The notes under the pieces: generated by a model
What the model saw: the letters and a program-made list of their open reading frames with translations, nothing else
What the model was told of the DNA's origin: nothing
Database searches by the model: none
Translations under genes and position numbers: made by a program
In this document: positions 8,341 through 16,223 of the stretch, one piece after another
How positions within the stretch are numbered: position 1 is the stretch's first letter
How the letters are laid out: every line of letters begins with the position of its first letter
DNA from: Gammaproteobacteria bacterium
GTDB lineage: Bacteria > Pseudomonadota > Gammaproteobacteria > SZUA-152
Direction: 5' to 3'
Length of the DNA stretch: 64,000 nt
Assembly (NCBI GenBank): GCA_032250735.1
Contig: JAVVEP010000010.1
Span: forward strand, 1,224 to 65,223

Positions 8341-9801
8341 TCAAATCTCCTGGATCTCTTCTTCCCGCTCACCACTTTTACGCTTGCGGAATCCTCCGCG
8401 AAAAAAGACCAGCCAGAGCACGACACCTATCAACAGGGCAATCACCCCCGGATGCGCCAGCCAAACCGGCAGGGAAAACTTTTCCAGCAGTGCTTCCAGT
8501 GCATTACTCTTGGTGACCCGATCGACGGTTGTCGTGGGTTCCGACATCAGGTCTACCAGCACCGCGTCCGTCTCCTTAAAACCTAAACTACTTGCGCGTT
8601 GATACCATTTAATCGCCTCATTGCGATCGGGCTCCACACCCCAGCCATATTGATACAACTTCCCCAGATGAAAAGAAGATTTTGCATCGCCGCCCAGGGC
8701 GCGCTCAAGATACCAACTGGCCGAAAGCGATACCGTGGCCGACTCCAGCCCATTTCGCATACCCTCAACCAGTTTTTGGGCCACGGGGTGCTGGTGTTTG
8801 GCGGCCTTGGTTAACCACTGTTTTCCCTGTACCTCATCTTGAGCTACCCCCACACCATACAGCAGCGCAATACCCAGGCGGTATTCTGCATCGGCATAGT
8901 CCTGCAGCGCAGACTTTCTGTACCATTCCATAGCCTGCCGTTTATCAACGGGCAGTTTAATACCCAGCTCATACATTCGACCGAGATTGTACTGGGCGCT
9001 CGCCAGCCCCTTTTCTGCCTGCAAACGAATCGTCGCAACGCTGCCGCGTGCCAGGGTACGGTTTTCCTCCAACGAGGCATCGCCGATAAAACCCGGTACC
9101 ACATTTTTAATGCGCTCCGCCTCAGCCGGCACAGAAAACTCGGGTTTAAGCGAACCGTCCGCCAATCGTTGCAGCCGCCTCTCACGCATGGTGCTCTCTT
9201 GTTTTAGTTTTTCGGCCCGGGCATCCTGTTGTCTGGCATCGCTTACCATACGTTCCAGCTCTACCAGCGCCCGCTTTTCGTCCTTCAGGTATACGTCGCG
9301 CACGCGTTTGATCGTGGCCGCCGGCACCAGGGCATTCGGTACCTCATCAGAAAACACCTTTTTGTAAATCGCATTGGCTAATGCATTATTCTGTTTTGCC
9401 GCCTCGCGAATCCATTTCTGTCCCCTGATCTCACTCTGCTGGGTACCAATCCCCAGGTAATACAACATACCCAAACGGATTTGTGCATTGGCATGCCCTT
9501 GATTCGCGGCCTCGCGGTACCAGCGAACCGCCTTTTTATAGTCGACCGGAACACTCCACCCCGTTTCACACATCATACCGAGATTGAACTGCGCCTCCAC
9601 ATCACCCTGCTCTGCCATTTCTTTATATAATGCAAAGGCGGCGGGGATCGGCGTAGTTTCGTTTTGCGTAGAACCATCACCAACGACGAGAGCTGGCAAC
9701 AATAATATCGACACAAGAAATGCACGGCAAAGGCTGGCTTTGCCTGGAAAGGACAGTCTTCCAGTCGATAATGTCGGTATTCTCAAGGCAGGACTTCGCA
9801 T
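8341..9801 (-). CDS. Sel1-repeat protein with signal peptide and C-terminal helix
   Basis: A 486-residue protein built of Sel1-like repeats, with units of the type A..G...AQ..LG.MY..G.G...D...A..W...AA. One group covers about residues 58-135 and a second about 255-415. A charged, coiled-coil-like segment (about 165-215) separates them. The N-terminus has a hydrophobic signal-like stretch (about 25-42). A transmembrane helix near residues 450-468 is followed by a highly basic/acidic tail. Sel1 repeats are protein-interaction scaffolds. No enzymatic motif is visible. It converges with the ferredoxin-flavoprotein gene, with only 35 bp between the stops. The exact start is uncertain. Confidence 0.75.
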   Translation of the reverse strand: MRSPALRIPTLSTGRLSFPGKASLCRAFLVSILLLPALVVGDGSTQNETTPIPAAFALYKEMAEQGDVEAQFNLGMMCETGWSVPVDYKKAVRWYREAANQGHANAQIRLGMLYYLGIGTQQSEIRGQKWIREAAKQNNALANAIYKKVFSDEVPNALVPAATIKRVRDVYLKDEKRALVELERMVSDARQQDARAEKLKQESTMRERRLQRLADGSLKPEFSVPAEAERIKNVVPGFIGDASLEENRTLARGSVATIRLQAEKGLASAQYNLGRMYELGIKLPVDKRQAMEWYRKSALQDYADAEYRLGIALLYGVGVAQDEVQGKQWLTKAAKHQHPVAQKLVEGMRNGLESATVSLSASWYLERALGGDAKSSFHLGKLYQYGWGVEPDRNEAIKWYQRASSLGFKETDAVLVDLMSEPTTTVDRVTKSNALEALLEKFSLPVWLAHPGVIALLIGVVLWLVFFRGGFRKRKSGEREEEIQEI

Positions 9802-9950
9802 AGATATTCATTCACAAACAACAAGATGGGCTTTATCAATCTGACACAAAACAATCTGGCACAAAACAATGACAACTGCATATTAAGGTTTTCGATTAAA
9901 GCCAGCTGCAGTATGCTTTCATAGTATAAAGCTGCCAGACCGGGCTCACA

Positions 9951-10002
9951 ACAGACTGTGCACAGACTGTGCACAGACTGTGCACAGACTGTGCATAATG
10001 CG
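9951..10002. repeat. Tandem 11-bp palindromic repeats
   Basis: About four tandem copies of an 11-bp unit containing the perfect palindrome CTGTGCACAG, in the spacer between the Sel1 gene and the ankyrin gene. The array ends about 45-50 bp upstream of the ankyrin start and could be an operator array or a simple-sequence expansion. Confidence 0.85.
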
Positions 10003-10046
10003 CCGATAGGTAGATACTGAGAACGAATACCATAGGATTCGGCAAG

Positions 10047-11234
10047 ATGTTAGACATTCACACACACAACAGGCTTCGGGCGATTTCTGCCATAAACCTG
10101 AATCCGAGGTTAAGCCATGGATCCAGGTTAAACATCCCGTTTATTGTCGGCCCGCTGCTGATTATTTTACTGCTGCTTTCAACGCCCGCAATGTCCGCCA
10201 CAAAATCCGACGACACCCACCTCTACGGCAGCTGGACGGAGCTCATGTACGCTGCCTGGCGCGGCCAGGCCTCGGCGGTTATCGAACGACTCCAGCAACC
10301 CCACAACATCAACGCAACCGATGAGGATGGGCGCACTGCACTGATTTACGCCGCCTGGAGTGGCGACAAGGATGTGGTGCAGGCCATTTTGCAACACAAT
10401 GCCGCCATCAACCATCGCGACACAGCAGGCCTGTCCGCCCTCGCATGGGCCGCACGGCGCGGGCGACTTGAGGCACTACGAGTGCTGCATGAGCGTGGCG
10501 CACAGATGGATGCTCACGATAACGATGGACGCACCCCACTTGCATGGGCAACCCTCATGCGCCACCAGGCGGAGGTGCGTTACCTTCTGGAAAATAGCGC
10601 CAACCCCAATATAAAATCCCATGATGGCCGCACCGCGTTAAGTATCGCCGCCAGTCTCGGTTATCAGGACATTGCCCAATTATTATTAAAATATGGCGCA
10701 GCCATCAATGCCAGTGACAAACAGGGCCACACCGTTTTGTGGTATGCCGCCAATAGCGGACACCTCGTTGTTTGCAAGCTGCTGGTAAAAAATGGTGCCG
10801 ACATTGATGCCGCCGACAATTCCGGACAGACACCGTTGATGCGTGCCATCAAGGGTGACTATCAGGAACTGGCCCTGTGGTTAATCAATCGCGGCGCAAA
10901 TCTCAAACAAGTCAGCAGCAAAGGAAACACTGCCATGCATTTTGCCGCCATGCGTGGCAACTATCCTGTATTGCAGGCGCTACTGGATGCCGGGGCGGAA
11001 GTGGACGCGGCAAATAAAACCGGTAATAACGCCTTACAACTGGCCGTAAAAGGGGGATTCCCAAAAACGACCGACCTGCTATTACAGAACAATGCCGACA
11101 TCACTCACGCGAACCTGCTGGGCGATAACGCCGTTGATATCGCCACCAACGAAAATCACAAAAACATCTCTGCGCTGCTAAAAACCTACGCCGAATCCAG
11201 AAAGGGTTTGCTGGATCGACTGCTGATCAAGTAA
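10047..11234 (+). CDS. Ankyrin-repeat protein with N-terminal signal or anchor
   Basis: A 395-residue protein with roughly nine ankyrin repeats from about residue 65 to 380 (units such as DGRTALIYAAWSGDKDVVQA and NTAMHFAAMRGNYPVLQALL). A hydrophobic segment at about residues 32-50, ending in an AMSA-like site, suggests export or anchoring. Ankyrin repeats bind proteins; no catalytic domain is seen. The first 30 residues are encoded by DNA carrying copy B of a dispersed palindromic repeat (10095-10136), so the leader may have been acquired. No other ATG lies in frame before the hydrophobic segment, so 10047 is kept as the start. Confidence 0.75.
   Translation: MLDIHTHNRLRAISAINLNPRLSHGSRLNIPFIVGPLLIILLLLSTPAMSATKSDDTHLYGSWTELMYAAWRGQASAVIERLQQPHNINATDEDGRTALIYAAWSGDKDVVQAILQHNAAINHRDTAGLSALAWAARRGRLEALRVLHERGAQMDAHDNDGRTPLAWATLMRHQAEVRYLLENSANPNIKSHDGRTALSIAASLGYQDIAQLLLKYGAAINASDKQGHTVLWYAANSGHLVVCKLLVKNGADIDAADNSGQTPLMRAIKGDYQELALWLINRGANLKQVSSKGNTAMHFAAMRGNYPVLQALLDAGAEVDAANKTGNNALQLAVKGGFPKTTDLLLQNNADITHANLLGDNAVDIATNENHKNISALLKTYAESRKGLLDRLLIK
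10095..10136. repeat. Dispersed palindromic repeat, copy B
   Basis: Arms AACCTGAATCC and GGATCCAGGTT form an inverted repeat, with trailing AAACATC as in copy A (2797). It lies inside the 5' end of the ankyrin-repeat reading frame. Confidence 0.6.
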
Positions 11235-11262
11235 CCCAGTCAGCAGCCGTTACCAAGCCGGC

Positions 11263-12180
11263 TTATAGGTCATCCTCATACGTGACCTTTTTCGAGCCGG
11301 CCGCAAGCATCAATGCCTCTTCAATCGCATCGGGCGCGCACATGATCTTGAAGAAACTGTTTGCACCCATCATCTTCAAATCCGGAAAGTTGATCGCGAT
11401 ACGAAAACGGGCATACAGCGCATAGACCTTGTTCCCGGAAACCAGCATCTCATAGGGCAAATGGGCCGTTGAGCGTACCGGCTTAAAATCAATATAGCCC
11501 ATGACGAACTTGTCAGCACTGCAACCCTCGGACATATGCACACCGAACACGGATTCATCTTTACCGGGCACATCAATACGGTAGACCTTTGAAACACCAC
11601 CTTTGCCGGCCGCCAGTGATTTTTCCACCATCGACATCGCTTCATCATGGGATTTATATTCTGCCAGCAGGCTCGGCTCGTCAAAATATTCCATGCCAAA
11701 CATATAGTGGTATTTGCGAATATCCTCCGGTTTCATGCCGTCGGCCGGACCATACTGCTGCATGGCGCCCAGCGCAGTCTTCAGCTTATCCGCCGTCCCC
11801 TGCAGGTCGGCCTCCATGCGGTAGGCATGGCTCATATAAACCGGATTGGTGTAGGCTACCTGCACCTCATCGCCCACCTTGGTGATCGACACACGCTGTC
11901 CCGCCGCGTAGCCTCCAAACTCGGATTTTGCCGCTGCGGTTTTCAGCGCCTCCGAGGTCACAATCAGGATATGCGCGGTGTCGTACGGCGAGTATTCTCC
12001 CGCCAGTTCAAACCCTGCCGCCGTCAGCCTGGCTTTTACATCCTCCGCCACAGTGACAACATCACCTGTCCCGGCGGATGCCAGCACGAAGGGCTTCAGC
12101 AATTCTGCTGCCTGTAAAATACCGGCCGTACCCAGCAACAAAGCCGCTACCATCACATCACGAAATCTTCGAATAAACAT
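11263..12180 (-). CDS. Exported protein of unknown function
   Basis: A 305-residue protein with a clear signal peptide (basic start, hydrophobic MVAALLLGTAGILQAA). The mature part is mixed alpha/beta with no motif I can assign. Its first half (LTAAGFELAGEYSPYDTAHI then an AAAKSEFGGYAAGQ stretch) loosely recalls small DUF302-like domains. There are two Cys (in EGCSAD and IMCAPD) and no CxxCH. ATG at 12180 was chosen because GGAG lies nine bases upstream; an in-frame extension to 12222 has no such support. It is separated from the upstream porin gene by a terminator hairpin, so it probably has its own promoter. Confidence 0.6.
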   Translation of the reverse strand: MFIRRFRDVMVAALLLGTAGILQAAELLKPFVLASAGTGDVVTVAEDVKARLTAAGFELAGEYSPYDTAHILIVTSEALKTAAAKSEFGGYAAGQRVSITKVGDEVQVAYTNPVYMSHAYRMEADLQGTADKLKTALGAMQQYGPADGMKPEDIRKYHYMFGMEYFDEPSLLAEYKSHDEAMSMVEKSLAAGKGGVSKVYRIDVPGKDESVFGVHMSEGCSADKFVMGYIDFKPVRSTAHLPYEMLVSGNKVYALYARFRIAINFPDLKMMGANSFFKIMCAPDAIEEALMLAAGSKKVTYEDDL

Positions 12181-12225
12181 TTCGGTAATCTCCATAAACA
12201 TAATCAATAAACATTCAGGCAAAGA

Positions 12226-12255
12226 AAAAGGGACATGTAATACATGCCCCTTTTA
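12226..12255 (-). terminator. Rho-independent terminator of the first FadL-type gene
   Basis: Hairpin GGGaCATGT / ACATGcCCC flanked by A and T runs, placed just downstream (on the minus strand) of the porin stop codon at 12285. Confidence 0.7.
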
Positions 12256-12284
12256 TCTTGACTCATATCATACGACCGGGCGTA

Positions 12285-13520
12285 TTACAGATCCCAACCG
12301 TAGGCGATACCGATGGCGTTTTGTGACATCTTGATATCTGCTTCGCCACCACCAAATGCAGCGGGGATTGAACCGGAACCCTTAACCTCATTTTCCAAGG
12401 CATGCATATACATCAGCGTCAATTCCGATTTATTCGCCAAGGTCCAGGTAGCGCCGAAGGTCAAATGATCTTCCACCACCCCGGGGGCAAGGATATTAAA
12501 TAGAGTCTCCGACGAGGGAATCGGCTGTTCGCCATGATTCCAGCCTGCTCGAAGCACCAGATCACTCTGATACTTCCATGACACGCCCAGTTTATAGACC
12601 GTCATGTCTTCCCAACCAAAACCGGCACCATTATCTGTGCCCAGTGCAGGGGGAACCACCAGGGGATTGTTAATTGAGGCTACACCACTGTAATAAATCT
12701 TGGTCACGTCAAAGGCGACAGTCACATCAGGATTTACCTCGGCAGCAATGCCCAGGCCCAGCGTAGCCGGGATATCAAAGTCGCCCTGTTCCGCAAACAA
12801 GCCGGCGTAATCGTCGAACTCGCTCATATCCGCCTTGGTCGTGTAGGAGACACCAGCGGTCAGCATGGGTGTAAGTTTTCCTGTCCAACCAAGGCCAAGG
12901 CTGAAGCCTGTCGAAGTATCATAACCCGTGCTCGATGGGATACCGAAACCTTCCAAACCTTCGGCCTTAAAGCGTTGGTAGATTGCATTCAGCGTCACAC
13001 CCACCGAGTGATCCTGATTGAGTTTCATTGCGAAAGTCGGCGAGATATAAAGTTGCGCGAGATCGATTCCCGGCTTTTCGCCACTACCGCCACTAAATAT
13101 AGAAAATTCATTATCGTAGTCGGTGTTCATACCACCACGACCGACAACGGTCAGCGCAAAGGCCATGTCATTTCCCAGATCCCGGTTGTAACCAAACTCG
13201 GGGATGGGAAACATGGCCGTTTCATTACCGTCATAGGTACCATTTGCTCCAGGAGCACCAGCACCCGAAACCGTTGATTCACGATCAGGCATAAACAGGT
13301 TCAAACCAAAATCGATACGATTGCCTACCAGTGCCGCTGAGGCGGGATTCGTCGCAGAGGCCAGCGAGTCCTGAGCCATGGCGATGCCGGCACCGGCCAT
13401 GCCCATGGACTTCATACCAATACCGTGGCCAAAATAACCATTGGTCGCCATCGCCGCCATCGGCGCACACATCGCTGCCGTTACCGCTACTGCCAGTAGA
13501 TTCTTGGTTGCTCGTTTCAT
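12285..13520 (-). CDS. FadL/OmpP1/TodX-family outer-membrane protein
   Basis: A 411-residue outer-membrane channel for hydrophobic compounds. It has a signal peptide with AMA-TNGYFGHG after cleavage. The N-terminal plug motif of the FadL family is present (GMAGAGIAMAQDSLASATNP, with the NP-A motif). Alternating beta-strand pattern continues to an aromatic C-terminus (AYGWDL). GGAGG six bases upstream supports the ATG. A second FadL-type gene lies divergently at 13836 but is quite different in sequence. Family members import fatty acids or aromatic compounds; the substrate here cannot be read from sequence. Confidence 0.85.
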   Translation of the reverse strand: MKRATKNLLAVAVTAAMCAPMAAMATNGYFGHGIGMKSMGMAGAGIAMAQDSLASATNPASAALVGNRIDFGLNLFMPDRESTVSGAGAPGANGTYDGNETAMFPIPEFGYNRDLGNDMAFALTVVGRGGMNTDYDNEFSIFSGGSGEKPGIDLAQLYISPTFAMKLNQDHSVGVTLNAIYQRFKAEGLEGFGIPSSTGYDTSTGFSLGLGWTGKLTPMLTAGVSYTTKADMSEFDDYAGLFAEQGDFDIPATLGLGIAAEVNPDVTVAFDVTKIYYSGVASINNPLVVPPALGTDNGAGFGWEDMTVYKLGVSWKYQSDLVLRAGWNHGEQPIPSSETLFNILAPGVVEDHLTFGATWTLANKSELTLMYMHALENEVKGSGSIPAAFGGGEADIKMSQNAIGIAYGWDL

Positions 13521-13835
13521 TTACCGCCTCCGTTATATGATTACTGCGAATCTTGTTATAGACGTTCCCACACAAATTCTCCGCCCATATTGTGAGCGCG
13601 TTGACTCCCTGTCAACAAAGAATACAGAGGAATATAGACGAATTATTAAATAAGCGTATAAACAATTTATTAGTTAGCATTTTCTGAATATTAGCCTGTT
13701 CTTATATTTTCCATAAAAACGACTCCATTCCACCCATTTTTACTGACATACTGCAGCATCGCCGTGCTTTTTTTGTGATTTAATAGCCGCGAATCTTAAC
13801 GGCTATTTTTTGACGAACACGGAGTCCGCATTCTC
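13521..13835. promoter_or_regulatory. Divergent promoter region between two FadL-type genes
   Basis: A 315-bp AT-rich region between two divergent outer-membrane protein genes. It must contain both promoters. No specific operator was recognised. Confidence 0.45.
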
Positions 13836-15035
13836 ATGTCTGACAAAACCCGCATTTTGCAAGCTGGCACATTCCTGTGCTGTAGTGTGTTGAGCCTTTC
13901 TGCCATGGCCTCCGGTTTTCGATTACCCGAAATATCCATTGCCGGCACGTCGCTTTCCGGCGCGGTGGTTGCCAACCCCGATTTACCTGGCGCATTGCCC
14001 TACAACCCCGCGACGATGGCGGTACAGAAAGGGGGGCTGCTGCTGGCGGGCGTGGTGATCGTGCAACCGGACATCAGCGTCAACCCCGAGTCCGGAACCG
14101 CCTCAGACAGTCAGGGCAAAGACAGCATTGCAGTGCCCAATCTGTTTGTGACAAACCCCATCAACAGCAACTGGTCCTGGGGGCTGGGCATCAATGCGCC
14201 GTTTGGACTGGAGACCAAATGGCCAGACGAGACCTTCGCCGCCTTTGCCGGCGGAGCAGATCCGCTTGAGCCCGAACACAGCAAGCTGGAGATGCTTAAC
14301 CTGAATCCCAACCTTGCCTATCGCCTCGATGCCCAGACCAGCATCGCCTTTGGGCTGGATAATTATCGTGTTCTGGATCTGGTCTTCAACACCCAGGCGA
14401 TTCGCATCTCTGGTGACGGTCAGGATTACGGCTGGAACATCGGCCTGCTGCATACGCAAAAAGACTGGAGCCTGGGGCTCGCGTACCGCTCCAGAGTGAA
14501 GGTCACTATTGAGGGTGAGGTCGATGCCACCGCCGTGGGTTCAACAAAATCGGACGCGGAGGCAAGCATCGAATTCCCCAGCCTGTTACAGATCGGCGCC
14601 CGCTACAAGGTCGACGACAAACTGGCGGTCGAGTTTGATGTGGAAAAGACCGGCTGGAGCAGCTTTGATACGGTTGAAATCCATCACAGCAGTCCCGGCA
14701 TTCCCAACCCCATCAATGGCGACAATAACTGGGATGACGCCCTGGCATACCGGGTGGGCGCCACTTACGAACTGTCTCCCGCCAATCAACTGCGGGCCGG
14801 CTATGCCTATGATGAGACGCCGAGCAATGACACCTACTTCTCTGCCCGAGTACCCGGCAATGACCGTCAAACGCTCAGCCTTGGGCTAGCCCACAACCGT
14901 GCCGACTGGACTATCGAGCTTTCCTATCTGTACGTCAGGGCCGATGACCGAAAGGTCGATGCATCAACACCCTTTGACGGTAACTACAAGCTGTCAGCAC
15001 ACCTGTTTGGCCTAGGGATCAGCACGCCGTTTTAA
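13836..15035 (+). CDS. Second FadL/OmpP1-family outer-membrane protein
   Basis: A 399-residue protein with a signal peptide (LSLSAMASGFRLPE). The FadL-like plug pattern (AGTSLSGAVVANPDLPGALP then YNPATMA) is followed by beta-barrel strands ending in a C-terminal Phe (LGISTPF), as expected for barrel insertion. It is only distantly similar to the neighbouring FadL protein at 12285, so it is not a recent duplicate. Predicted function is passage of hydrophobic solutes across the outer membrane. A GGAG lies about 11 bases before the ATG. A T-tailed hairpin follows the gene. Confidence 0.82.
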   Translation: MSDKTRILQAGTFLCCSVLSLSAMASGFRLPEISIAGTSLSGAVVANPDLPGALPYNPATMAVQKGGLLLAGVVIVQPDISVNPESGTASDSQGKDSIAVPNLFVTNPINSNWSWGLGINAPFGLETKWPDETFAAFAGGADPLEPEHSKLEMLNLNPNLAYRLDAQTSIAFGLDNYRVLDLVFNTQAIRISGDGQDYGWNIGLLHTQKDWSLGLAYRSRVKVTIEGEVDATAVGSTKSDAEASIEFPSLLQIGARYKVDDKLAVEFDVEKTGWSSFDTVEIHHSSPGIPNPINGDNNWDDALAYRVGATYELSPANQLRAGYAYDETPSNDTYFSARVPGNDRQTLSLGLAHNRADWTIELSYLYVRADDRKVDASTPFDGNYKLSAHLFGLGISTPF

Positions 15036-15058
15036 ACAACGTGTGGCTATTGAGCGGC

Positions 15059-15094
15059 AAAAAAAAGGGTGACCCCTTTGGGCCACCCTTTTTT
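15059..15094. terminator. Bidirectional terminator hairpin
   Basis: GGGTGACCC / GGGCCACCC stem with an A run before and a T run after. It lies between the converging FadL-type gene (plus) and the dsrE2-like gene (minus). Confidence 0.75.
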
Positions 15095-15124
15095 ATATCT
15101 ATTTTATATCTACCTAGAGCGAGA

Positions 15125-15592
15125 TCAGATAAACAAACAAATATCCGATTCACCCGCAAATTCGAAGAAGGTCGCAGCGCCACCGTATTCGATACCATCA
15201 ATGAAATCGCTGGTGCTGAATTCAAACAGATCCACTGTCATCTGACAGGCGATCAATTTCACTTCTGCCTCAACACAAAGATCACGCAATTCTTCAAGAC
15301 TTGCCACGCCTTTGGATTTCATCTTCTGCTTCATCATTACCGTCATCATCGACTGCATGCCCGGCAGCGCCTGCATCAGCACCGGCATGGGCATGGGCAT
15401 GGGCATACCGGGATTGCCCAACGATGTGACTTTCATATCCATCTTTTTGCGCAACAGTTGCAGGCCGTAAAAGGTACAGAATATCTGTACTTCGTAACCC
15501 AGCGCTGCTGCTGTGGAGGCCAGGATGAAGGGCGGGTATGCCCAATCCAACGAACCTTTGGTGGCAATAATTGCCAACTTTTTATCTGCCAT
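15125..15592 (-). CDS. DsrE2-like sulfur-carrier family protein
   Basis: A 155-residue DsrE/F-like fold protein. The start is set by GAGGAGG seven bases upstream of the ATG at 15592. The sequence begins KKLAIIATKGSLDWAYPPF, has the EVQIFCTFYGL Cys and a second conserved Cys in LIACQMTVDLF, as in DsrE2 proteins. A Met/Pro run (residues in GMPMPMPMP) and a Met-rich segment lie between them, where family members have a hydrophobic or linker region. In sulfur oxidisers DsrE2 works with TusA (and often a rhodanese) to pass persulfide sulfur. Here tusA is immediately upstream in the same operon (53-bp gap). No rhodanese gene is adjacent. Confidence 0.8.
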   Translation of the reverse strand: MADKKLAIIATKGSLDWAYPPFILASTAAALGYEVQIFCTFYGLQLLRKKMDMKVTSLGNPGMPMPMPMPVLMQALPGMQSMMTVMMKQKMKSKGVASLEELRDLCVEAEVKLIACQMTVDLFEFSTSDFIDGIEYGGAATFFEFAGESDICLFI

Positions 15593-15645
15593 CTTAAGCC
15601 TCCTCAAAAAATCACAACATCGCGAAGCAGGTCACCTGCCAATTA

Positions 15646-15876
15646 TTAACCCTTTTTCATCAGGAAATGAAACTTGCCGCCTTCTTCACGTGACTCTGCT
15701 AATACATTACCGGTCTGCTTGGCAAACGCCTCGAAATCCTTCACGGCACCCGGGTCTGTGGCGATGATATGCAGCACCTGACCGGCGCTCATGCCACCCA
15801 GTGCCTTTTTCGCACGCAGGATAGGAAGTGGGCAGTTCAAGCCCGATGCGTCCAGTTCTTGATCAAAGTTTGCCAT
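15646..15876 (-). CDS. tusA: TusA/SirA sulfur-carrier protein
   Basis: A 76-residue TusA-family protein with the diagnostic LDASGLNCPLPILRAKKAL motif, whose Cys carries the persulfide. AAGGAG upstream of ATG 15876 defines the start. TusA moves sulfane sulfur in the cytoplasm; in sulfur-oxidising bacteria it feeds DsrEFH or sHdr pathways. Here it heads an operon with dsrE2 and lies near the sox genes, which suggests a role in dissimilatory sulfur transfer rather than only tRNA thiolation (inference). Confidence 0.92.
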   Translation of the reverse strand: MANFDQELDASGLNCPLPILRAKKALGGMSAGQVLHIIATDPGAVKDFEAFAKQTGNVLAESREEGGKFHFLMKKG

Positions 15877-16223
15877 TATTCGCTCCTTACAATTTAAATG
15901 GAGAGTGGGCACACCACCCTTTATTAGAATTCAACTGTGAACTTATATTGCACTATACACCAAAAATCAACCCAAACTTCTTTTATACGCCAAGTGCCTA
16001 TCAGTATAACGGCTATGCTAACGGTACTGTGCCGACTCCCCTTCGCGCAAGCTGTCGCGCCAAAACCGAACTTTCACTGAAAGACATCTGTCTCAATGGC
16101 GTCCGTCCACGTGCACCACACCACCGGTAAACGACATTGTTCGTCTCAGAGACAAAACGTTACACTCCCTGCGACCCTTATCAATCCAGATTCTTCAGCC
16201 AAGAAATCCGTCCACCCACCAGA
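15877..16223. promoter_or_regulatory. Divergent intergenic region tusA / bepA
   Basis: About 347 bp between tusA (minus) and bepA (plus), AT-rich near tusA. No operator or repeat recognised. Part of it could belong to a longer bepA reading frame, which stays open from 16137. Confidence 0.4.
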
